Assembly (NCBI GenBank): GCA_032718475.1
Contig: JAUCBJ010004725.1
Coordinates: forward strand, 1 to 54,587
Direction: 5' to 3'
Length of the DNA: 54,587 bases
Source: Nemertoderma westbladi
Taxonomy: Eukaryota > Xenacoelomorpha > Nemertodermatida > Nemertodermatidae
Shown here: one piece after another, positions 1-9,995 of the stretch
How positions within the stretch are numbered: position 1 is the first letter of the stretch
Layout of the letters: each line of letters starts with the position of its first letter
The notes under the pieces: generated by a model
What the model saw: only the letters and a program-made list of their open reading frames with translations
The model's database searches: none
Told to the model about the DNA's origin: nothing
Translations under genes and position numbers: made by a program

Positions 1-59
1 TACAAGTAATATTGCAAGTTAAATATTTATGGGAATTTTTGTCAGCTTGGACCATTTCT

Positions 60-3000
60 TAAAATATGGGGGCTACTTTGCCCAGCTTTTTTTTTTCACT
101 TGGCACTTATTTTTCTGCCTATTTCGCTATGTTATTTAACAAGTCTACCAGCACATTTACCTTATATATTATCCCAGCAAATATTTGTAATATACGGATA
201 GGCACGCACACCGCTCTACTACTGTACTATACTGCCTGGCGCCTGACAGATTTTACTACTAATCATTCATCAGCGGTGGCCTAAATCCTCTTAGCAATGG
301 TTAGAGCCTACAAACGTAAATTGGGAAGTCGAAAATATCGAGACTATTCGGAGAATACGCTTAATGCTGCTCTAGATGCGATGAAAAATGGCTTAACCAG
401 TCGGGAAGCGGAGGCTAAATTCAACATTCCGCGGAGAACATTAGTAAATAAAATGGGTGGAAAGCACCAATCTACTGTGGGACACCCGGTTATTTTGATG
501 AATTATGAAGAGGCCGCAATAGTAAACCACTTGGCAATATGTGCCGAGTGGGGCATGCCATTGTCTATAATGGACTTAAGAATAATAGTTAAAAATTATC
601 TAAATCGGTGTGGAAGGGTTGTGGATAAGTTTACGAACAATCAGCCAGGCAAAGATTGGGCATTGCTGTTTATTGAACGTCAGAAAAACCAATTGTCATT
701 GCGGCTATGCCAAAATATTAAACGGGCCAGGGCTGCCGTCGGTCATGAGGAAATAATTGCTTACTTCGAACATCTAAAGAATACTCTGGAAGGGGTACCT
801 ATTAGTAATATTCTTAACTACGATGAAACAAACTTCACGGACAATCCTGGATCGAAGAAGTTAATTTTCAAGAGAGGGGTTAAGTATCCGGACAGAGTGC
901 AGAACTTTTCCAAGGGAGCTATTAGTCTAATGTTTTCTGGAAGCGCCGATCGTATACTACAGCCCATTTACGTAGTGTATAAGGCAACAAACTTATGGAA
1001 CAATTGGTGCGAAGGAGGACCACCAAAGACCCGATATGCTCGAACTACCAGTGGTTGGTTTGATGAAATAGCATTTGAAGAGTGGTTTATGACTATTTGC
1101 TTGCCCTGGGCAAAACATCTTGAAGGGAAAAAGGTGGTCATTGGTGATAACCTTAGTTCACACATTAGTGAAGGGGTAATAGATCAATGTTCTCGCAATA
1201 ACATTTCGTTTGTCTTCCTTCCAGCCAATAGCACTCATCTAACCCAGCCTCTGGATGTGGCTTTCTTCAGACCTCTTAAAGGCCATTGGCGAACATTGCT
1301 AGACAGCTACAAGACTAAAAACCCCAGCAGTATTTCACTTGAGAAACAATCCTTCCCACGTCTCCTAAATCAACTAATAATCAAGCTCAATGAGAATGGG
1401 GCAGCATCCACAAACATTAAAGCTGGATTTCGAGCAGCTGGTATAGCACCATTTGATCCTACTAATGTATTGAAGAAGATTCCACATGTAACGAGTTCTG
1501 CTTCCCATTCCACACCCACCTCTGCAGAATCTTTGGTGTCTTTGGTTCTTTCCAATGAGGTACTTCCTTCAACAGATGACTTCTCAGCAACAATTCAACA
1601 TGGTCAGCCTGTGCCCACTGCAGTGTCCCAGGAATTACCAAGTCCTTCAACTGTAGGTACTTCTGCTTCCTGCAATGTTGTCTCTGCAATAATTCCCAAT
1701 GAACAGCCCATTGCCATCTCACAGGAATTACCAGGTACTTCAATTGCACGTACTTCTTCTTTCTCAGGTGTTGTCTCTGCAACAATTCCCAATGGGCAGA
1801 CCGCTGCAGCAGTGCAGGAATCCCCAAGTACTTCAGCGAGAAAGTTAATCTCTAGTTCTCTTCTTGATTATTTGAAACTGTCACGTGAAAATAATGTTAG
1901 TAAAATTACCAGGCGACGTAAATTGAATGTTCCTGCTGGAAAAACAGTATCCGCAGAGGAGTATGATAAAATGAAAAAACGAGAGGAGGAAAATATTCGT
2001 GGTCGAGGTCGCTGTGCCATTCGAGGCCGCGGTGCCACTCGTGGATGTGGTGCCATTCCAAGCCATGGCACCAACCCAGGTCGTGGGACCAATCCAAGGG
2101 GTGGTAACATTCGAGGTCGTAGCAGTTTACATACCCGTGGAGTGGGCCGTGGTCGCTCTATGGGAGTAAGAAGAAGGATCATTCGTAACGGAAATTATCA
2201 TCAAGATAGCGAGTCTGAGAGTGAGGGAGAGAGCGACAGTTTGGATTCTTTCTCTGACACAGACACTGACATGACTGATAACACAATTGCTGCGATTTTG
2301 GATTCAGACAACATCAGTATCGACAACTTCGAATATTATGATTATAGTGACACTATGAGTGAGGAAAATGATGTATGTGACGATGCGACTCCAAGTAGAT
2401 CGATTGCCAACTGGAATATGGATATGGAACTACCTGAACTAGGCCAATTAGAGGCACTTAATAATGATTATCATTAACTATTGTTTTGTTAGGTATATTT
2501 GTCTATTTTTTAGAACAGAAATTTACAATTACTGTCTAATTTGAAAAATTGCCAGTCTTGTTAGAGATAAATTTATTCTTATGCAATATTTTAGATTAGA
2601 AATTTACCATTCTAATTTGAAAAACATTTATACTTCTACAATTTTTCAGAATAGAAATTGCCAATCTAGTTACATAAACTTGTTACTTTACTTACTGTAT
2701 ATGAAGTAATTTTATAGAATATAACCAAAGTTTTAGGTTCAGAATAAAATATATTAGACCAATTAAAGAAACTCACCTGTTATTGCCTCATTATTCAATT
2801 AGATTTATGTAATTTTTTCGCATTATAAATTCTTATAGCATTTCTATAGGAATGTAGGAAATTTGATAAGGGGTGGTGCTAATTTTTTAAAATGCATTTT
2901 ATGGGCAAAGTAGCCCCTCACTGGGGCTAAATTATCTCTTTTATCTGGTTTTCATTGCCAAATTATAGCAAAAAGTGCTTGAAACAGTGTTTTTTATAAT

Positions 3001-3239
3001 TCATTTAGTGGGCAAAGTTAGCCATACCTGGGGCTACTTTGCCCACAGCATAAATTTTTAAAAAACTATAAAAACGTTATTATATGCCCTTGGACTGAAT
3101 GTTTTCACAAAATAAAATTTCTAGTGCACCATAATTCACAATATTTCGTGCTGGTAATAGTGGTTGACATGTTTTTACACAATGTAACATCCATATGCTT
3201 TCGTAAAAATGGGCAAAGTAACCCCATTTTACGGTACTG
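60..3239 (+). mobile_element. pogo/Tigger-like DNA transposon
   Basis: The transposase frame is bracketed by copies of GGGCAAAGTAGCCCC or its complement: at about 67-81 on the left, and at 2903-2917, 3010-3020, 3030-3044 and 3211-3225 on the right. The outermost right copy runs into an end that reads CAGTACCGTAAAATGGGG on the minus strand, a plausible pogo-like terminal inverted repeat. The left copy (aaaatatgggggctactttgccc) resembles it imperfectly, so the true left end may lie near 60 or just outside the window. I did not find a clean TA target duplication. Boundaries are inferred. Confidence 0.6.
297..2477 (+). CDS. pogo/Tigger-like DDE transposase (726 aa)
   Basis: Cut-and-paste transposase of the Tc1/mariner-pogo superfamily. 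The N-terminus has a pipsqueak-type helix-turn-helix (about residues 20-55, with GLTSREAEAKFNIPRRTL). The DDE_1 catalytic core follows: D176 in NYDETNF, D284 in VIGDNLSSH and D320 in THLTQPLDVAFF. Thirty-five residues separate the last two acids (DD35D). Residues about 600-665 are an RG/GRG-rich basic tract of the nucleic-acid-binding type, followed by a strongly acidic Ser/Asp/Glu tail. Ser/Thr/Pro-rich imperfect repeats containing SQELP and TSA occupy about 400-540. The start ATG has a purine at -3 and G at +4, and an upstream in-frame extension is not needed. No stops or frameshifts are seen, so the copy is young or domesticated. Flanking GGGCAAAGTAGCCCC repeats favour a mobile copy. Confidence 0.9.
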   Translation: MVRAYKRKLGSRKYRDYSENTLNAALDAMKNGLTSREAEAKFNIPRRTLVNKMGGKHQSTVGHPVILMNYEEAAIVNHLAICAEWGMPLSIMDLRIIVKNYLNRCGRVVDKFTNNQPGKDWALLFIERQKNQLSLRLCQNIKRARAAVGHEEIIAYFEHLKNTLEGVPISNILNYDETNFTDNPGSKKLIFKRGVKYPDRVQNFSKGAISLMFSGSADRILQPIYVVYKATNLWNNWCEGGPPKTRYARTTSGWFDEIAFEEWFMTICLPWAKHLEGKKVVIGDNLSSHISEGVIDQCSRNNISFVFLPANSTHLTQPLDVAFFRPLKGHWRTLLDSYKTKNPSSISLEKQSFPRLLNQLIIKLNENGAASTNIKAGFRAAGIAPFDPTNVLKKIPHVTSSASHSTPTSAESLVSLVLSNEVLPSTDDFSATIQHGQPVPTAVSQELPSPSTVGTSASCNVVSAIIPNEQPIAISQELPGTSIARTSSFSGVVSATIPNGQTAAAVQESPSTSARKLISSSLLDYLKLSRENNVSKITRRRKLNVPAGKTVSAEEYDKMKKREEENIRGRGRCAIRGRGATRGCGAIPSHGTNPGRGTNPRGGNIRGRSSLHTRGVGRGRSMGVRRRIIRNGNYHQDSESESEGESDSLDSFSDTDTDMTDNTIAAILDSDNISIDNFEYYDYSDTMSEENDVCDDATPSRSIANWNMDMELPELGQLEALNNDYH

Positions 3240-3648
3240 AAGTATTTGTCGGCAGTGATTTTTTATGTCCTTTTATTTGACTTTTTTTGTCCTCCTTTTT
3301 TTACGAATTGTGCATAATGACTTTTGTTGTCCTTTTAATGACTTTTATTGTCCTTTTAATAACTTTTGATGTATGTATTTCTTCAAACTGTCAGACTGCT
3401 GATTTCTGGACTGTCAGACAGTTTATTTCAACATGCCTATGCCAAAACATTCAAAATTTGTTGATTTCTGGTCTGTCGGACAGTTGGTTTCACTATGCCT
3501 GTGCCAAAACATTCCATGATTCCATGATTTATAGACTATGAGATATAATTCCATATGCGCCTGTGGTAAAAAGACTCTAAATTTAATAGTTTGTGGTTGT
3601 TGTCGATAATCGATTACCACATGACGTAGCAAAACACTCATTTTATAG
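2478..3648. other. Gene-free, AT-rich 3' part of pogo-like element and flank
   Basis: No coding region is supported. 2478-2890 is AT-rich with recurring 'agaatagaaattnccaatctaa' style words (about 2515, 2595, 2650). The GGGCAAAGT motifs lie at 2903-3225. 3250-3400 holds a degenerate TGTCCTTTTATGACTTTT repeat, and 3395-3540 a repeated 'CTGTC(A/G)GACAGTTTATTTCA..ATGCC' word. The last two are low-order repeats outside the transposon. Confidence 0.5.
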
Positions 3649-4617
3649 CCAAAAACAATTACCAATTGATGGAAAGGAGCAGGTTAAGGCCGGATTATCT
3701 AACCAAAACAATAAACAGTCACATTACCAAATCAGGGAAAGGAGCAGGTTACAGAGGCGGGATTTTCTAACCAAAACAATAGACGATCATTTAACTAATT
3801 GAGGGAAAGGGGCAGGTTACAGAGGCGGGATTTTCTAACCAAAACAATAAACGATCATTTAACTAATTGAGGGAAAGGAGCAGGTTACAGAGACGGGATT
3901 TTCTAACCAAAACAATAAACGATAACATCACCAATTCAGAGAAAGGAGCAGGTTACAGAGGCGGGATTTTCTAACCAAAACAATAAACAGTCACTTTACC
4001 AAATCAGGGAAAGGAGCAGGTTACAGAGACGGGATTTTCTAACCAAAACAATAATCGATAACATTACCAATTGAGAGAAAGGAGCAGGTTACAGAGGCGG
4101 GATTTCCTAACCAAAACAATAAACGATCACTTAACTAATTGAGGGAAAGGAGCAGGTTACAGAGGCGGGATTATCTAACCAAAACAATAAACGATCACTT
4201 AACTAATTGAGGGAAAGGAGCAGGTTACAGAGGCGGGATTTTCTAACCAAAACAATAAACGATCATTTAACTAATTGTGGGAAAGGGGCAGGTTACAGAG
4301 GCGGGATTTTCTAACCAAAACAATAAACGATCATTTAACTAACCGAGGGAAAGGGGCAGGTTACAGAGGCGGGATTTTTTAACCAAAACAATAAACAGTC
4401 ACTTTACTAAATGAAGGAAATGAGCAGATACAGAGGCGGGCCTTTCTAACCAAAACAATAAACGGTCACTTTACCAAATCAGGGAAAGGAGCAGGTTATA
4501 GAGACGGGACTTTCTAACCAAAACAATAAACGATAATTTAACTAATTGTGAGGGAAAGGGGCAGGTTACAGAGGCGGGATTTTCTAACCAAAACAATAAA
4601 CAGTCACTTTACAATGA
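3649..4617. repeat. Minisatellite, 65-69 bp unit, about 14 copies
   Basis: The unit has the form GGAAAGGAGCAGGTTACAGA, then GGCGGGATTTTCTAACCAAA, then ACAATAAACGATCA and a variable TTTAACTAATTGAG-type end. Copies start at about 3671, 3736, 3804 and 3872 and continue to about 4553. Two end variants alternate (ACGATCATTTAACTAATTGAG and ACAGTCACTTTACCAAATCA), which gives a higher-order mixture. No open frame persists and no unique spacers occur. Confidence 0.92.
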
Positions 4618-5216
4618 TCGGTACTTTACTAAACGAAACGGTAACGGGGTATAACATATGTACAGTATAAGTAGTTTTTTCGAGTACGTATGAGTTTATG
4701 AACTGATCTGTGCTGTTGGAAGTAGTGGTGCCGCTATCCGTAACACTACTCAGACAGTAGTCATGATCCATTATTGATTATAAAACTAATACAGTAATAG
4801 GCCTATATTATGTGAAAGGTATATCCACATTTTCCACAATCATGCAATCCAGTTTGGCCTATCAATTATTTTAAATTTATTAGCACAACCGGTCAGCCGG
4901 TAGGCCTACCATTACCGTATTTAAATGGTAGGCTACACAGTAGGCCTACAGCAGTACCGGTGCCGGTACCGGTACTAAAATACAGAAATACCTGCTTTAT
5001 ACCTACATCTGTACATACAATACAGCAAAATAGTGCTACTGTATATACTGTATACTAATACCGGTACTGATAGCCTGAGAGAACAGCAGTAGAGAAACCG
5101 GTAGCATGGAACCTAACATTAGATTTTTGGAGGACATAAAAAATTAAAAAAAAGGACAAAAAAAGGATTTAAACGGACAATAAAAATTATTGCGGTTTTT
5201 GTCTGCAGTAGTATAG
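4618..5216. other. Gene-free unique stretch
   Basis: No coding potential, RNA gene or clear mobile element is visible. The stretch is rich in palindromic ACCGGT, GGTACC and TAGGCCTA words (for example about 4950-4975), which recur at 7435-7810 and 8040 and look like a genome-wide low-complexity habit. Confidence 0.4.
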
Positions 5217-5378
5217 TATTTATTTTGGGGGATTATGTATTTATTTTGGGCAAAAATTTATTTGTTTTGGGGGAAAATGTATTTATTTTGGGTGAAATTT
5301 GTTTTGGGGGAAAATGTATTTATTTTGGGCGAAAATGTATTTGTTTTGGGGGAAAAGGTATTTATTTTGGGCTAAAAT
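5217..5378. repeat. TTTATTTTGGG tandem repeat
   Basis: About eight imperfect copies of GTATTTATTTTGGGGGAAAA (variants TTTGTTTTGGG and GGGCAAAA) lie head to tail. The open frame across it is produced by the repeat and is not taken as a gene. Confidence 0.8.
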
Positions 5379-5503
5379 GTTTTAGTTATAAATGTAATAA
5401 TGTATTATATACCCATCCCATACCGATATCTCATTTCTAAGTAATGTATACAGAGTGTAATAACGGATTCTTTAATTTACATTAAAAAATAACATTAAAA
5501 AAC

Positions 5504-5748
5504 GGCGGGGTAGCTCAGTTGGTTGAGCGCTAGGCCTGCAATCTATTGGTTGTAGGTTCAGCCCCGCCAGGGTCCACTCAGCCTTTCATCCACTGGGGTC
5601 GATAAAATGAGTACCAGTTAAATAACTGGGAGCAAATCTTGGGATAGGAGTAGCGCCCACCCCTACCTTCGGGTAGCAGCTATCGAAAGAGGAGCCTTCG
5701 GGTCGCCTCCGGCTTCGGCCGACTGTTTGCTTTTTTTTTTTTTTTTTG
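5504..5748 (+). mobile_element. tRNA-derived SINE with poly-T 3' end
   Basis: The head is tRNA-like. GGCGGGG (5504-5510) can pair with CCCCGCC (about 5562-5568), TAGCTCAGTTGGTTGAGCG supplies an A box and D arm, and GGTTCAGCCCC supplies a degenerate B box. The body contains GGGTCGATAAAATGAGTACC, a word I associate with SINE families best known from cephalopods and with wider metazoan SINE superfamilies. Hairpins such as CCTTCGGG and GGCTTCGGCC follow, then a run of about 17 T. The 17-bp satellite starts directly after the T-run. The T arm is too short for a working tRNA. Confidence 0.8.
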
Positions 5749-6640
5749 AAATATTAATAAATATTAATAAATATTAAATATTAATAAATATTAAATATTA
5801 ATAAATATTAAATATTAATAAATATTAAATATTAATAAATATTAAATATTAATAAATATTAAATATTAATAAATATTAAATATTAATAAATATTAAATAT
5901 TAATAAATATTAAATATTAATAAATATTAAATATTAATAAATATTAAATATTAATAAATATTAAATATTAATAAATATTAAATATTAATAAATATTAAAT
6001 ATTAATAAATATTAAATATTAATAAATATTAAATATTAATAAATATTAAATATTAATAAATATTAAATATTAATAAATATTAAATATTAATAAATATTAA
6101 ATATTAATAAATATTAAATATTAATAAATATTAAATATTAATAAATATTAAATATTAATAAATATTAAATATTAATAAATATTAAATATTAATAAATATT
6201 AAATATTTATAAATATTAAATATTAATGAATATTAAATATTAATAAATATTAAATATTAATAAATATTAAATATTAATAAATATTAAATATTAATAAATA
6301 TTAAATATTAAATATTAATAAATATTAAATATTAATAAATATTAAATATTAATAAATATTAAATATTAATAAATATTAAATATTAATAAATATTAAATAT
6401 TAATAAATATTAAATATTAATAAATATTAAATATTAATAAATATTAAATATTAATAAATATTAAATATTAATAAATATTAAATATTAATAAATATTAAAT
6501 ATTAATAAATATTAAATATTAATAAATATTAAATATTAATAAATATTAAATATTAATAAATATTAAATATTAATAAATATTAAATATTAATAAATATTTA
6601 ATATTAATAAATATTAAATATTAATACATATTAATACATA
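5749..6640. repeat. 17-bp AT-only tandem repeat, about 51 copies
   Basis: The unit is TAAATATTAATAAATAT, repeated almost without change. Rare variants are a T for A at about 6207, a G at about 6228, and a shortened unit near 6302. Each unit contains two palindromes, AATATT and ATTAAT, so the array can fold on itself. It abuts the T-run of the SINE, which suggests it grew from the SINE tail or seeded there. Confidence 0.95.
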
Positions 6641-7812
6641 TTAATTAATCTTAATAAAAAGGCTAAACTAAAAATAAGATGATAATAAGTTCTTCAATTA
6701 TATTCTAATAATTGAAGACCATGTTGAGAATGTTCAATATTAAAAAATAGTTTTGAAATTGGCAATTTATCAGAATGGCTACTTCGGTTTTGCAATATAA
6801 TATATACAAACTTACAAACTTTATATACCCATACTGTACATGAGGAAATCCATCATATCTTTCAAAAAAATAGAACATACAGTACTTTAGCCAGTTATCA
6901 AATTTGCAATAAACTGCAAAATTTTTGAAAATCTAAATAAACTAATATTGCAATTAATTGTTAAATAAATTTACAAATAAAAAAAATCAGTAAAACGAAC
7001 TTAGATCCTGCAAGGCCAGCCTTTGATGAACTTAGATCTTTGCGAACTTAGGTCCTATTCTTATGTATGCGAACGTACAGTAGATCCTATCTGGGTGAAC
7101 TTAGATCCTAAATTTTTGAAAGAATTTACAAGAATGTGAGGTGGGGTTCAAGTCTCCCACCCTAGGTGTCAAGTCTCCCCCCATTGAGGGAGACTTGACG
7201 CTTTTTCGAAAATACGAATAATTGGTTTAATTAAAAAAGTTCTAGAATTGAAATTCTCAAACTCTCACATAATGATAGCAATCATAAATGTAATGTGATA
7301 AAGTTAAAACAGCACTGAAAAATTAATTTATCTGTTCTTTAGAAAGATTATAACTTTTGGGGTTGAAGTCTCCCTCACTCACCCTACACCGTATTCTGGT
7401 ACTGTATTTCTGTATTTAGGTAGGCCTAGGCTATTTAGGCCTATATTTTAAAAGAACCTAAAGACCTGTGTTCCAGTCTGCCAGTGCAGCAGTGTCACTA
7501 CTCAGCTACTGCACTATGTACAGATGTACAGGATGTAGCCTGTTTTATTGGTGATATTATCCAATATCAATACACAATAGCAGAATAGGCCTATCAAGAT
7601 AGTCCGAGTCCGAGAGAATATTTCGTTTCGATCGTCCCCTTTTTGTCTGAAACAAGTCACCCAGTCCTGCAGTCACCTATCCGCCTACAGCAGGGGCCCT
7701 ATACCTGTATACGCTGCTGCGCTGTACCGTACCAGTCACCAGTACTGCCAACTGCAGTACCGATCAGCCAACCCAACAGCCGGTAGGCTTACCACTCTTC
7801 TATAAAATTGCC
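6641..7812. other. Gene-free stretch upstream of MGST1-like gene A
   Basis: No coding region is supported. It holds five or so dispersed copies of GAACTTAGATCCT (6997-7009, 7028-7040, about 7044, about 7090 and 7097-7109). A transposon relic follows at 7138-7404, described separately. From 7405 to 7812 come ACCGGT/TAGGCCTA-rich words that probably include the promoter and 5' leader of the next gene. No TATA box was identified with confidence. Confidence 0.45.
7138..7404. mobile_element. Relic of a pogo-like non-autonomous element
   Basis: The word TCAAGTCTCCC occurs at 7148-7158 and 7169-7179, its complement GGGAGACTTGA at 7188-7198, and a variant TTGAAGTCTCCC at 7363-7374. The right end read on the minus strand begins CAGTACCAGAATACGGTG and is followed on the + strand by TA. 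This end plan (CAGTACC terminus with repeated inverted sub-terminal words) matches that of the pogo-like element at the left of the window. The left terminus was not located. Confidence 0.4.
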
Positions 7813-8572
7813 ATGTTCCTCCAGGATATCAGTCAAGAGTTGTTGAGTTTTTATTTTCTCACAATTGCAATTTTGGTTGTCAAGCTATACGTGACTGGAT
7901 TTCTAACGAGTTACCAGAAGCGAAAACTTCAGGTATGATGTCAGATGTAGGCCTAATTCTGTGATTGCAGGATTGATGACTGACAGACTGATTATTCGTT
8001 TCATGGATGGCGTACTGGGTACTGGCGTATGTTGAATACCGGTACCGGTATGCGGTATGTCAGTATGTGGTATTTGAAAAAATGTCAGGATCAGGAAAGT
8101 GAAAGTGGGAGCGAAAACCAAGAAAGTCACTTCTAACAGTCAGACAGTCAAACTTTCCTGTAAGTTCTGCAGTTTTATGACTAAATCAGTAAATAAAAGG
8201 TGAAGGATGTATAAAATACCTTTTCCCTAGATTGCATATAATTTGGAAGATATCAAATGGCTAAAATATAACTCAAAACACGCCAAAGTCGGTACTCACC
8301 GCAACATTGAGAAAGTCCAAGAAATGCACCGCAATGAAGTCGAGAACATCCTTCCCTACGTGGCCATTGGTTTCATTTACAGTCTCATCGGACCCAATAT
8401 CTTCCTTGCCAAGCTCCATTATGGAATATTCACACTCTCGCGTATTCTTGATACAGTTTGCTTCTGTATGGAACTACAAACTATTCGCTATATAGCATTC
8501 ATTATTGGGTTAATTGGGAATATTTCAATGGCTGCACAGGTTGCTCTAGTATCTTTATCTACCATTGAATAA
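7813..8572 (+). CDS. MGST1-like microsomal glutathione transferase, gene A (2 exons, 153 aa)
   Basis: MAPEG-family membrane enzyme that conjugates glutathione to lipophilic electrophiles and peroxides in ER and outer mitochondrial membranes. Exon 1 is 7813-7932 (40 codons, first membrane helix TIAILVVKLYVTGFL). The intron is 7933-8230 (GTATGA...TTTTCCCTAG), phase 0. Exon 2 is 8231-8572 (113 residues and stop). Exon 2 carries the MAPEG signature block IEKVQEMHRNEVENILPY, where the family's glutathione-contacting Arg/His/Asn/Glu lie. It also has GFIYSLIGP and a helix-rich C-terminus, giving four membrane segments in all. Length and architecture match vertebrate MGST1 (155 residues). The gene lies in tandem with a related gene at 11015. 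Its exon 2 and part of the intron are duplicated immediately downstream. The exon join is inferred from splice signals and homology. Confidence 0.85.
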
Positions 8573-9169
8573 ATTTTTCATTTCATTTTCGTATGCGTAT
8601 GTGCGTATGTTGAATACCGGTACCGGTATGCGGTATGTCAGTATGTGGTATTTGAAAAAATGTCAGGATCAGGAAAGTGAAAGTGGGAGCGAAAACCAAG
8701 AAAGTCACTTCTAACAGTCAGACAGTCAAACTTTCCTGTAAGTTCTGCAGTTTTATGACTAAATCAGTAAATAAAAGGTGAAGGATCTATAAAATACCTT
8801 TTCCCTAGATTGCATATAATTTGGAAGATATCAAATGGCTAAAATATAACTCAAAACACGCCAAAGTCGGTACTCACCGCAACATTGAGAAAGTCCAAGA
8901 AATGCACCGCAATGAAGTCGAGAACATCCTTCCCTACGTGGCCATTGGTTTCATTTACAGTCTCATCGGACCCAATATCTTCCTTGCCAAGCTCCATTAT
9001 GGAATATTCACACTCTCGCGTATTCTTGATACAGTTTGCTTCTGTATGGAACTACAAACTATTCGCTATATAGCATTCATTATTGGGTTAATTGGGAATA
9101 TTTCAATGGCTGCACAGGTTGCTCTAGTATCTTTATCTACCATTGAATAAATTTTTCATTTCATTTTCG
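8025..9169 (+). repeat. 578-bp-period tandem duplication of MGST gene A intron end plus exon 2
   Basis: 8025-8591 recurs as 8603-9169, separated by an 11-bp filler (tatgcgtatgt). I saw a single substitution between copies (ggatgta versus ggatcta before the acceptor). The duplicated block contains the 3' part of the intron, the AG acceptor, the whole last exon and about 20 bp of 3' sequence, but not exon 1. Confidence 0.95.
8809..9150 (+). pseudogene. Duplicate last exon of MGST1-like gene A
   Basis: Second copy of exon 2, with its own TTTTCCCTAG acceptor at 8799-8808 and an identical protein product. No copy of exon 1 precedes it, so it is not a free-standing gene. Splicing from 7932 to 8809 would give the same 153-residue protein with a different 3' end. 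It is labelled pseudogene for want of a first exon; 'alternative identical terminal exon' would be equally fair. Confidence 0.7.
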
Positions 9170-9433
9170 CTCATTTAGAGGACGACCCAGTATATCATTC
9201 CTTTGGTTTTAGTAATTTATAATTTTATTTGTTATGCATAGGTGCATCCATGTCCAACCACTGACAACTTTAAGTTATCAAATATATAGTGTAATTTAAT
9301 TCATGGTATATTATTTATTTGTAATGCAGTAGCAGTTTATAGTCTCGTTTGTTTGAGATTAATTAAATTAACCAGTAATTATTAAGTTAAGTATATACCC
9401 AGCTCTAATGTACTTTTTGCTGATGTGTTGCAG

Positions 9434-9505
9434 TTCCGCTACATGAAGGCTCCATACCTACCGCCCAAAGCATATTCTCCTCCAGCACAAGTATACCAAA
9501 TTTGA
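9434..9505 (+). other. Possible small terminal exon
   Basis: A pyrimidine-rich tract and CAG (about 9410-9433) precede 23 sense codons and a TGA. The product is Pro/Tyr-rich (FRYMKAPYLPP then KAYSPPAQVYQI). It is in phase 0, so it could in principle be joined to exon 1 of gene A instead of exon 2. No family is recognised, and the splice signal is the only support. Confidence 0.25.
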
Positions 9506-9995
9506 AAAAAATAATTTCGTTAATACCGGTATTTATTTTTCATTTATTTTTTTGTTTTAAATATTTAAACGAACCGGAACATACTTCACTCCAATGTTTA
9601 TTCTTTTTGAATCAATCATTTAATTCACTGCTTTGAACAATCGAATTATCTCGTTATATTTCGAATCATCTGAAGATCAAGCATTATACCTGATTTCATG
9701 TTCTTTTCTTTTAATTTTTTACTTTTATTTTACATTTTAGTTGTAATTGTATATAGTTGAACTGATACCTTAGGTGTGAGGGAATTTCACCAGTCAGGAG
9801 GTTTGCATAGCACAAGGGTGTGAACAGGCTGATCCACCCGGTGACAGCAGTTTCCAATCTTAAAGCTGTGATATTGCAGGGTGAATCTGGGTTTGGATGA
9901 TGCCACCACAACTGTATAGCACCTCATAGCAATACTATTCTTACCATACATTTGGTATGGTGCAATAACTATTTACATCATTGTGTCCAAAGTTG

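Noticed and set aside
3649-4617. CRISPR-like array
   Set aside because: Repeats are contiguous 65-69 bp units without unique spacers, in a eukaryotic genome.
5225-5440. 71-codon ORF rich in Gly/Phe/Lys
   Set aside because: Produced entirely by the TTTATTTTGGG tandem repeat.
5504-5570. Functional tRNA gene
   Set aside because: The acceptor-like ends pair, but the T arm and variable region do not fold correctly, and the tRNA-like head continues into a SINE body with a T-run.
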